DNA of 5,626 nucleotides from an uncultured Bacteroidales bacterium. Its GTDB lineage: Bacteria; Bacteroidota; Bacteroidia; Bacteroidales; UBA932. A program made the position numbers and the translations under genes. Under the pieces are notes generated by a model. It did not search any database, was not told where the DNA came from, and saw only the letters and a list, made by a program, of their open reading frames with translations. This document shows positions 1 to 5,304 of this stretch, piece after piece. The stretch spans positions 1 through 5,626 of the forward strand of contig CAJOMY010000119.1 of NCBI GenBank assembly GCA_905235775.1. Direction: 5' to 3'. Every line of letters begins with the position of its first letter. Within the stretch, counting starts at the first letter, position 1.

Positions 1-42
1 TCCCGCCTGCGTGCCGTTGAGGACCGGCTGCACGCGCTATAG
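1..42 (+). CDS. Possible C-terminal end of an unidentified plus-strand gene
   Basis: Frame 1 reads SRLRAVEDRLHAL and then stops with TAG at 40-42. The peptide is arginine- and leucine-rich and amphipathic, and most of its codons end in G or C like the confirmed genes here. The stop lies five bases before a hairpin that suits a terminator between convergent genes. The fragment is too short to assign to a family. The alternative is that it is chance coding in an intergenic region: only 13 codons are visible, and a minus-strand frame (ATG at 61-59) also stays open to the window edge. Confidence 0.35.
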   Translation, partial: SRLRAVEDRLHAL

Positions 43-47
43 CATCC

Positions 48-85
48 GAAGGGCTGTTCATACCGTCCCGTATGATGGACCCTTC
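48..85. terminator. Two-part hairpin between convergent gene ends, probable bidirectional terminator
   Basis: The outer stem pairs GAAGGG (48-53) with CCCTTC (80-85). A 4x4 internal loop follows, then the inner stem pairs TCATAC (58-63) with GTATGA (70-75) around the loop CGTCCC. All twelve stem pairs are Watson-Crick. The structure sits between the TAG at 40-42 on the plus strand and the ftsK stop at 105-107 on the minus strand, where a shared terminator would be expected. Neither side has a T-run, so it is not a canonical intrinsic terminator. It could instead be an mRNA 3'-end stabiliser. Confidence 0.5.
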
Positions 86-104
86 TGCACGTAGGGGCGC
101 TCGT

Positions 105-2543
105 CTACCGGTGCAGGAACGCGTCGAGAATCGGCTGCAGGTCGTCGAGGCTGCCGACGAGGACCTGGCGGGGTTTCGATCCCTCCTGCGGGCCCACGAT
201 GCCGGCGGCTTCGAGCTGGTCCATCACGCGGCCGGCCTTGGCGTAGCCCATGCCCAGCTTGCGCTGGAGGTCTGAGGTGGAGCCGCGCTGGCTCAGGACC
301 ACCATCTTGGCGGCCTCTTCGAAACGCTCGTCCACCCGGGACATGTCAACCATGCCGCCGCCTTCGCCGCCCTCGGCGCCCGGCTCTTCGGGTGAAGGGA
401 GGTAGTAGGGCGTGTTGTAGCAGCGTCCGTAGCCGACCTGCTCGCCGATGAAGTCGGTGATCGCGTCAATCTCCTTGCCGTCGATGAAGCCGCACTGGAT
501 GCGTTCGGAGTCGATGCCGGCGGAGAAGAGCATGTCTCCGCGGCCGATCAGCTTCTCGGCGCCCGGCGCATCCAGGATGGTCATGGAGTCCACGCGGGAA
601 GCCACGCGGAAGGCGATGCGCATCGGGAAATTGCTCTTGATGATGCCGGAGATGACGTCCACGGACGGGCGTTGTGTCGCGAGGATCACGTGCAGGCCGG
701 CCGCGCGGCCCTTCTGGGCCAGGCGGATGATGGAATTGGTGATGCTGCGGCTGGCCGCCCGCGCATCCGGCGAGGCGCCCGTGGTCATCGTCAGGTCCGC
801 GTACTCGTCCACCACCACCACGAGGTAGGGCAGGTAGCGGTGCCCCTTGTCCGGACGGAGCTTGCGCTCCTTGTATTTCTCATTGTAGAGCGTGATCTTG
901 TTGACCCCGGCTTTGCTGAGCAGCTCATAGCGGTCGTCCATCTCCGTACACAGCGAGCGGAGGATTTTCTCGGCGTCCTTGGGCTTCTTGACGATGGCGC
1001 CGTTCTTCTCGTCGTCCTCGTCGGCAGCGTCGGGCAATACGGCCAGGTAATGCTTGAGGAGCGAGCCGTAGGCGGAGAACTCCACCATCTTCGGGTCGAT
1101 GAAGACGAACTTCAGTTCGGACGGGTGCTTGCTGAACAGGAGCGAAGACACGATGACGTTGAGGCCCACGGACTTGCCCTGCTTGGTCGCACCGGCGATC
1201 AGCAGGTGCGGGGCGTCGGCGAGGTCGAACACGCGGACCTTCTGCGTGATCGTGTAGCCGATGGCCACGGGCAGGTCGGCCTTGCTGCTGCGGAACGCGT
1301 CGTCGTTGAGCAGGGCCTTGAGCGGGACGATGGAAGCGTAGTCGTTGGCCACCTCGATGCCCACGGAGTCGGACAGCGTGATGACGCGCACACCCTTGGC
1401 GTTCAGCGACAAGGCGATGTCCTCCTGGAGCTTCTTGATGTCCGCGATCTTCACACCCGGGGCGGGATAGACCTTGTACAGGGTCACGGTCGGGCCCACG
1501 ATGGCCTTGACGTCGGTGACCTGGATCTTGTAGTTCGCCAGGGCCGCGCGGATCTTGTTGTTGTTGCGCGTGAGTTCTTCCGTGGAAACTTCGCGCCGGC
1601 CGCTGGAGTAGCTCTCCAGCAGGTCCAGCGACGGGAACTTGTATTTCGGCAGGCCGTCAGGCGGATCCAGACGGTTGTCGATCGGCGTCAGGTCTTCGAC
1701 CTGTTCGGCTTCCAGGCCGTTGTCCTCGACGATCTCGAAATTGCCTTCAGAAGCAGATCCTTCGGCTTCGCTCAGGATGACAGAACCGTCACTCGCCTGT
1801 CCTTTCCCGTCTTTCGCCGGCGCGGCTGTCGAATCCCCCTCGTCTGCCAGCAGTCCGTCGGGAATGCCTTCGGGGATGCCGGGAGATTCCGGGTCTTCGC
1901 CCGGAATGACAGAGGTGGAATCCGGGGTGACGGGGGTGGAATCCGGAATGGCGGCAGGCTTCTCTTTCTTCACCCCGATTGAGGCGAACCAGCGGTTGAA
2001 ACGTTTGGAAGAAAAGAAGAGGAACGCGGCGATGAGGATGACGACGAAAAGCCCCGTGACGATGGGTCCGAAAAGATTTTCCGCCCAATCCACGACCGTG
2101 ACGCCGCAGCGTCCGCCCAGCCCGCCGCCGAACAACAGGTCGAGTTCGGCGCGCTTGCCGGCGAAAGCGAGCGCGAGCGAGGAGAAGAAAGCCCCGAAGA
2201 GCGCGACGAGCGTCGTCTTCAGCAGCGAGTACGGCCAGCGGTGCGAGAGCAGTCGTACGGACACGGCTGTCAGGATGATGAGCAGCGAGAAACTGCCCAG
2301 GCCGAAGAGGTCGCAGACCAGCAGGTGCCCGGTCCGGAAACCGAGTTTGCCGGCGGCGTTGCCCACGGCGCGCCCGGCCTGCATGGCATCAGGATCGCCC
2401 AGCAGGCTCATGTCCTCCCGCCAGTGGAACAGATAGGAGAAGGTGGAAATGAAGATGAAGAGGGTCAGTGCGGCTACGCACAGACCTGCGATCCGCACGG
2501 CGGCGGCGCGCTCTTCTTCGTCCCAGGATCGCCAGATTCTCAT
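105..2543 (-). CDS. ftsK: FtsK/SpoIIIE-family DNA translocase
   Basis: This is an ATP-driven, septum-anchored motor that pumps chromosomal DNA during division and normally activates XerCD recombination at dif. The 812-residue protein has the complete FtsK layout. Four hydrophobic segments (about 15-38, 75-99, 107-128, 157-178) form the membrane anchor. A Pro/Glu/Asp/Ser-rich linker follows (about 190-300), then the alpha domain (about 301-410) and the RecA-like beta domain with Walker A GATKQGKS (451-458), Walker B VVVVDE (575-580) and the family block ATQRPSVDVI (622-631). A C-terminal gamma winged helix (about 742-797, containing GSTSDLQRKLGMGYAKAGR) should read polar DNA motifs. Walker A has Lys at 454 where Gly is more usual, but this position is variable in GxxxxGK[ST]. 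The ATG at 2543-2541 overlaps the TGA of the upstream DUF4290 gene (ATGA), implying translational coupling. The linker is short and contains two in-frame interspersed repeats. The stop is TAG at 107-105. Confidence 0.96.
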   Translation of the reverse strand: MRIWRSWDEEERAAAVRIAGLCVAALTLFIFISTFSYLFHWREDMSLLGDPDAMQAGRAVGNAAGKLGFRTGHLLVCDLFGLGSFSLLIILTAVSVRLLSHRWPYSLLKTTLVALFGAFFSSLALAFAGKRAELDLLFGGGLGGRCGVTVVDWAENLFGPIVTGLFVVILIAAFLFFSSKRFNRWFASIGVKKEKPAAIPDSTPVTPDSTSVIPGEDPESPGIPEGIPDGLLADEGDSTAAPAKDGKGQASDGSVILSEAEGSASEGNFEIVEDNGLEAEQVEDLTPIDNRLDPPDGLPKYKFPSLDLLESYSSGRREVSTEELTRNNNKIRAALANYKIQVTDVKAIVGPTVTLYKVYPAPGVKIADIKKLQEDIALSLNAKGVRVITLSDSVGIEVANDYASIVPLKALLNDDAFRSSKADLPVAIGYTITQKVRVFDLADAPHLLIAGATKQGKSVGLNVIVSSLLFSKHPSELKFVFIDPKMVEFSAYGSLLKHYLAVLPDAADEDDEKNGAIVKKPKDAEKILRSLCTEMDDRYELLSKAGVNKITLYNEKYKERKLRPDKGHRYLPYLVVVVDEYADLTMTTGASPDARAASRSITNSIIRLAQKGRAAGLHVILATQRPSVDVISGIIKSNFPMRIAFRVASRVDSMTILDAPGAEKLIGRGDMLFSAGIDSERIQCGFIDGKEIDAITDFIGEQVGYGRCYNTPYYLPSPEEPGAEGGEGGGMVDMSRVDERFEEAAKMVVLSQRGSTSDLQRKLGMGYAKAGRVMDQLEAAGIVGPQEGSKPRQVLVGSLDDLQPILDAFLHR
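1755..1784 (-). repeat. Interspersed palindromic repeat, copy 1, in frame within ftsK
   Basis: This 30-base unit has end stems ATCCT (1757-1761) and AGGAT (1774-1778) and ends in GACAGA on the plus strand. It matches copy 2 at 22 of 30 positions with no gaps. Read as part of ftsK it encodes SVILSEAEGS (residues 254-263). Its antisense reading gives SFGFAQDD, a peptide I recognise from spurious translations of intergenic repeats in many bacterial assemblies; that recognition is from memory and was not searched. The two copies begin 129 bases apart, which is a multiple of three. Confidence 0.65.
1842..1946 (-). repeat. Degenerate 21-base tandem repeat coding for Pro-rich heptads in the FtsK linker
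   Basis: FtsK residues 200-234 divide into heptads PDSTPVT, PDSTSVI, PGEDPES, PGIPEGI and PDGLLAD, all beginning with Pro. The first two are near-identical also as DNA: the 12-mer ggtggaatccgg recurs at 1914-1925 and 1935-1946, exactly 21 bases apart. The third heptad falls inside palindromic repeat copy 2. Later units are poorly conserved, so slippage or duplication is clear only for the first pair. The sequence is probably a flexible, disordered spacer between the membrane anchor and the motor. Confidence 0.55.
1884..1913 (-). repeat. Interspersed palindromic repeat, copy 2, in frame within ftsK
   Basis: This 30-base unit contains a perfect 8-base inverted repeat, ATTCCGGG (1886-1893) and CCCGGAAT (1900-1907), around the loop TCTTCG. 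Like copy 1 it begins AGAT and ends ATGACAGA, and it lies in the same orientation. Within ftsK it is aligned to codon boundaries and encodes SVIPGEDPES (residues 211-220). The GTCATTCCGGG...CCCGGAATCT pattern resembles dispersed palindromic repeats known between genes in many bacteria. That family assignment is inference from pattern only. Confidence 0.7.
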
Positions 2544-3217
2544 TTCTTCTTAAAGGTCCGTTTGTAGTTGTTCTTGCGCTGACGGCTGCGCTGGCTGCCC
2601 GGCTGCCCCACGTTGATGCCCATGCCGGGACGCGAGAAGTTGGCGTCGCCGGAGATCTTGCTCAGGCTGATCTCCTCGGGGACCTTGAGACGGTAGTCGG
2701 AGAGTTTCTCGATGTCGGCGAAGATGGTCTCGTCGGAGACATTGTCCTTGTTCCAGATCAGGTATTGGGTGCGCATGTAGATGGCCAGCGAACGGATCAT
2801 CTCGGTCTTGACCTCGCCGTCCGGCTGCTCGCAGAGCAGTTTGATGATGCTCTCGATGTTGCGGCCGTAGTGGAAGGCCTTGATCCTGGAACCTTTCATC
2901 GGGACGGGTACGGGGTCGGTGGTGAAAGTCTCCGCCACGGGGCTGGGGTAGGGAGAGTCCACGTCCAGGTCGAAGCCGGCGATCATGTAGAGGTGGTCCC
3001 AGAGCTTGTGCTCGAAGTTGTCCTGGCTGTGCACCTGCGGGTTCAGCAGTTCCATGACCTTGACCACGGCGCGCGCCTGTTCGGTACGCTTGTCCTTGTC
3101 GGGAATGGCCTTGAGCTGCTCCACCATCTTGAGTACGTTGCGTCCGTACTCGGGCATGGTGAGCTTCTCGCGGGAGGTGTTGTAGTCCAGGGTATGGGAG
3201 GTTTCGTTGGAATTCAT
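2540..3217 (-). CDS. DUF4290-family protein, Bacteroidota-specific, function unknown
   Basis: The 225-residue protein is predicted to be cytoplasmic, with no signal peptide or membrane segment. Recognisable family blocks are LDYNTSREKLTMPEYGRN (10-27), KLWDHLYMIAGFDLDVD (71-87), RIKAFHYGRNIE (101-112) and a Trp/Asp-rich segment near 135-157. The last 20 or so residues (QRSRQRKNNYKRTFKKK) are strongly basic, which hints at nucleic-acid or membrane-surface contact, but this is inference. I chose the ATG at 3217-3215 because family members begin shortly before the DYNT.RE.L block. An in-frame ATG at 3256 would add 13 hydrophobic residues (MIIFVFYCQSYAA) and would overlap the apbE stop as ATGA. 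However, the promoter box at 3244-3251 lies inside that extension. The stop overlaps the ftsK start by four bases, so the two genes are almost certainly co-transcribed. No biochemical role is known to me. Confidence 0.87.
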   Translation of the reverse strand: MNSNETSHTLDYNTSREKLTMPEYGRNVLKMVEQLKAIPDKDKRTEQARAVVKVMELLNPQVHSQDNFEHKLWDHLYMIAGFDLDVDSPYPSPVAETFTTDPVPVPMKGSRIKAFHYGRNIESIIKLLCEQPDGEVKTEMIRSLAIYMRTQYLIWNKDNVSDETIFADIEKLSDYRLKVPEEISLSKISGDANFSRPGMGINVGQPGSQRSRQRKNNYKRTFKKK

Positions 3218-3243
3218 AGCAGCATATGATTGACAATAGAATA

Positions 3244-3251
3244 CAAAGATA
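3244..3251 (-). promoter_or_regulatory. Bacteroidota-type -7 box for the DUF4290-ftsK unit
   Basis: The minus strand reads TATCTTTG, a full match to TAnnTTTG, the Bacteroidota -7 consensus. It lies immediately after the apbE stop codon and ends 26 bases before the chosen DUF4290 ATG. No convincing -33 TTTG is visible at the usual 19-21-base spacing, so strength is uncertain. If active, it would let DUF4290 and ftsK be expressed independently of apbE. Confidence 0.5.
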
Positions 3252-3252
3252 A

Positions 3253-4224
3253 TCATTTTTGCGGAAATCCCGACTCCTGCATCTGCGCGGCAAATCCGTC
3301 GGACATCCAGACGTCCCCGTCGGAGATGAGATAACCCTCCAGCTCCGGACGCGCTTCAATCAGGCTGCGGGCCGCCTCCGGTCCGATCACCATGCAGGCG
3401 GTCGCCAGCGCGTCGGCCTCGGCCGCGGTGGGCGCCACGACGGTGGCGCTGAGCAGGCCGTGCTCCACCGGGTAGCCGGTGCGGGGGTCGATCGTGTGGG
3501 CGAATTTCCTCCCGTCCTTGATGTAGAACTTGCGGTAGTTGCCGGAGGTCACGATGCCGCAGGCCTTCCCGGCGGACTGCCAGATGCCGCGCAGGTCCCG
3601 CCCGGGCGTATCGTTGCCGTCCACGGGATTGTCCACGCCGATCGTCCAGCCCTTCCCGGCGCGGTTGAGCCCCTCGCAGTAGATCTCGCCGATGTCCACG
3701 AGCATGTCATGCACCCCGATGGAATGCAGGTAGTCCGCCACGACGTCACAGCTGTAGCCTTGGGCGATGGCGTTGAAATTCAGTACTTTCTCCGCTTTGC
3801 ATGCAGCCAGGGCCGCCCGGACGCGATCCGGGTCGGGCAGGCTGTCGGCGGTGAAGCCGAATCCCCAGATGTCGAAGAGCGGCCCGGCGGCCGGGTCGAA
3901 GGCCCCGCCGGTCTGCTCGCGGTAGCGTTCGGACAGGGAGCGCACTTCGCGGAAGAAACGGTCGGGGACGATCTCCTCGCCGGCGTTGTATTTCGTGAGC
4001 AGGGAGTTCCGGTTGTAGCCGGAGAGGCTGAAATCGATCGAATCCAGGATTGCGTCTATCGTCCGCCGGATCTCCCCGGAGGAGGTGGCGACGCCGGCCA
4101 GGTTGGCCTTGACCGTATAGACGCCGCCCTGGGCATAGCCCGAGAAAGTCGCGTAGGCGTCCCGGCGGCAGCCGGTCAGGACGCAGACGGACAGCAGGAC
4201 GATAAAAATAGGCTTGTGTCTCAT
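3253..4224 (-). CDS. apbE: ApbE-family FAD:protein FMN transferase, lipoprotein
   Basis: The enzyme transfers FMN from FAD to Ser/Thr residues of extracytoplasmic flavoproteins such as NqrB/NqrC or RnfD/RnfG, using Mg2+. The 323-residue product starts with a lipoprotein signal (MRHKPIFIVLLSVCVLTGC; lipobox LTGC, Cys19), so it should be anchored facing the periplasm. Family motifs present are GGAFDPAAGPLFDIWGFG (106-123), LNFNAIAQGYS (148-158; the usual form is DLGGIAKGY), VDIGEI (176-181), SGNYRKFY (227-234), HTIDPRTGYP (243-252) and DALAT (271-275), whose Asp and Thr correspond to metal ligands in the family. The usual Gly-Gly-Glu after VDIG is shortened by one Gly. I chose the ATG at 4224-4222 because it starts the signal peptide. 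A longer frame from 4317 would bury the signal and overlap the divergent gene. No nqr or rnf genes are in view, so its substrate is not shown by context. Confidence 0.94.
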   Translation of the reverse strand: MRHKPIFIVLLSVCVLTGCRRDAYATFSGYAQGGVYTVKANLAGVATSSGEIRRTIDAILDSIDFSLSGYNRNSLLTKYNAGEEIVPDRFFREVRSLSERYREQTGGAFDPAAGPLFDIWGFGFTADSLPDPDRVRAALAACKAEKVLNFNAIAQGYSCDVVADYLHSIGVHDMLVDIGEIYCEGLNRAGKGWTIGVDNPVDGNDTPGRDLRGIWQSAGKACGIVTSGNYRKFYIKDGRKFAHTIDPRTGYPVEHGLLSATVVAPTAAEADALATACMVIGPEAARSLIEARPELEGYLISDGDVWMSDGFAAQMQESGFPQK

Positions 4225-4245
4225 CGCTTCGGCAAAGTATTTGTA

Positions 4246-4253
4246 CAAAGTTA
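4246..4253 (-). promoter_or_regulatory. Bacteroidota-type -7 box for apbE
   Basis: The minus strand reads TAACTTTG, a full TAnnTTTG match, ending 21 bases before the apbE ATG. The predicted leader is therefore only about 15 bases, which fits the chosen start and excludes the longer frame. A clear -33 TTTG element is not seen at the usual spacing. Confidence 0.55.
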
Positions 4254-4276
4254 GCTGTTTTTCGCGCATTTTTGCG

Positions 4277-4284
4277 CATATTTG
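4277..4284 (+). promoter_or_regulatory. Probable -7 box for the FISUMP lipoprotein gene
   Basis: The plus strand reads CATATTTG, one mismatch from TAnnTTTG, ending 21 bases before the ATG at 4306, the same distance as on the apbE side. The -33 region is T-rich (4258-4262) but not a clean TTTG at standard spacing. It overlaps the palindrome at 4280-4289. Confidence 0.4.
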
Positions 4285-4305
4285 CAAATTGTTAAACGAG
4301 ACCCT

Positions 4306-5304
4306 ATGAAGTTGCACAGAATCCTGCTCCCCGTCCTGTCCGCCGCCGTGGCGCTGACAGCGGGTTGCAAGAAGTCAAATCCGGAATCGAAAACGTTGGA
4401 CGGCTACCTGGTCCTGTCCGTGCCGGCATATATGGAGGCCGGGGAAACCAAGAGCTTCCAAATCGACACGCTGATGAATCTCTCCTGCCCCGACGACGAG
4501 CCGATCGGCTATTACTTCAAGGACGGCACCACTTCCGAGTCCGACACGCTGGTGACCGCCGACGGCGTGATCCGCAAGCGTGACTACACGTTCACGGCGC
4601 CCGCCCAGGTCGGGTCCGCATCCCTCACCCTGGGCGCGTTCATGCCCGCTGGCTCGCTGTACTCCGCCGTGAGCGCGACGGTCTATACCACCGTGGTCTG
4701 CCGCGGCATCACCGGCGGCTCGATCACCGGATTCGACAAGACCGGCCCCAGGCCGTTCACGGATTGGCGTGACGGCCGGGAATATTATTACGACCTCATC
4801 GGCGACCTGTACTGGATGCGCCAGAATCTGGCGTGGGAAGAATCCGGCCGCGCGTATGACGGCTGCGAGGTGATGACGGACGTCTTCGGCCGCTACTACA
4901 CCTGGGAGGAAGCGCAGTTTGCCTGCCCCTTCGGCTGGCGCCTTCCGACCGACGCCGAGTGGACGGCCCTGCAGGACGGTGCCGAGGCGGACAAAGACAT
5001 CGCCGGCCTGGCCGGCCGGCTGATGGGCAACCTTTATTTCAACGGCGAACGGATGTGGGAATACTGGCGTGACGTGCAGATCACGGACGAGTTCCGCTTC
5101 TCCGCCATCCCCGTCGGTTATGCCGAGGTGGCCGGCGCCGGCGCCGAGTTCTCCGGCCTGTTCTCCTATGCCGCTTTCTGGACGGCCGATGAGTCTGACG
5201 GCCAGGGCATCTGCCGCTACATCTATCAGGACAAGGACATCGTCTTCCGCGGGCGCATGTCCAAGACGGATTTCGCCGCTTCCGTGCGCTGCGTCAGGGA
5301 ATAG
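4306..5304 (+). CDS. FISUMP-domain surface or periplasmic lipoprotein
   Basis: The 332-residue product begins with a lipoprotein signal peptide (MKLHRILLPVLSAAVALTAGC; lipobox LTAGC, Cys21), followed by KKSNPES. Residues about 30-135 look beta-rich with alternating hydrophobics and may form an Ig-like domain. A linker (GITGGSITGFDKTG) leads to a C-terminal FISUMP domain (Fibrobacter succinogenes major paralogous domain) at about 155-332. Its hallmarks are YYYDLIGDLYWMRQNL (160-175), GRYYTWEEAQFACPFGWRLPT (195-215) and the terminal FAASVRCVRE. Such proteins are common as paralogous envelope lipoproteins in Fibrobacter and Bacteroidales, with no established function. I chose the ATG at 4306; a TTG eight codons upstream would lie on the promoter box. 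It is divergent from apbE with 81 bases between starts, overlaps comEC tail to tail by 11 bases, and appears monocistronic with its own terminator. Confidence 0.9.
   Translation: MKLHRILLPVLSAAVALTAGCKKSNPESKTLDGYLVLSVPAYMEAGETKSFQIDTLMNLSCPDDEPIGYYFKDGTTSESDTLVTADGVIRKRDYTFTAPAQVGSASLTLGAFMPAGSLYSAVSATVYTTVVCRGITGGSITGFDKTGPRPFTDWRDGREYYYDLIGDLYWMRQNLAWEESGRAYDGCEVMTDVFGRYYTWEEAQFACPFGWRLPTDAEWTALQDGAEADKDIAGLAGRLMGNLYFNGERMWEYWRDVQITDEFRFSAIPVGYAEVAGAGAEFSGLFSYAAFWTADESDGQGICRYIYQDKDIVFRGRMSKTDFAASVRCVRE

Larger units (their letters stand above)
4240..4289. promoter_or_regulatory. Inverted repeats in the divergent apbE / lipoprotein control region
   Basis: Three short symmetric elements fill this region: a perfect 10-base palindrome TTTGTACAAA (4240-4249), an inverted repeat GCGCA/TGCGC around TTTT (4264-4277), and a second perfect palindrome ATTTGCAAAT (4280-4289). 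The outer palindromes start exactly 40 bases apart, and each overlaps the -7 box of one divergent gene. The right half also reads as 10-base phased units GCGCATTTTT, GCGCATATTT and GCAAATTGTT (4264-4293). This is a plausible operator arrangement, but the region is AT-rich and short palindromes can arise by chance. No regulator is identified. Confidence 0.35.

Noticed and set aside
1..61. Minus-strand frame from ATG at 61-59 (MNSPSDAIARAAG...) open to the left edge, as a possible next gene after ftsK
   Set aside because: Only 20 codons are visible, with no signal peptide or motif. Its start would sit inside the hairpin at 48-85, and the competing plus-strand frame ends neatly before that hairpin. 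It cannot be excluded from this window alone.
672..1982. Long plus-strand open frame of 436 codons opposite ftsK
   Set aside because: It is antisense to a complete, motif-bearing ftsK. Its translation is low-complexity in Val, Gly, Asp and His with no recognisable domain, as expected from the shadow of a GC-rich gene.
2550..3359. Minus-strand open frame of 269 codons overlapping DUF4290 in another frame
   Set aside because: The product is rich in Arg, Gln and Pro with no family resemblance, whereas the overlapping frame carries clear DUF4290 motifs.
3259..4254. Plus-strand open frame of 331 codons opposite apbE
   Set aside because: It mirrors nearly the full apbE gene, has no domain features, and arises from high third-position GC on the other strand.
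4282..4305. TTG start eight codons upstream of the lipoprotein gene
   Set aside because: It lies on the predicted -7 box and would add charged residues in front of a normal lipoprotein signal peptide.
4225..4317. Upstream start for ApbE at 4317
   Set aside because: The extra 31 residues would hide the lipoprotein signal, overlap the divergent lipoprotein start, and lie upstream of the apbE promoter box.
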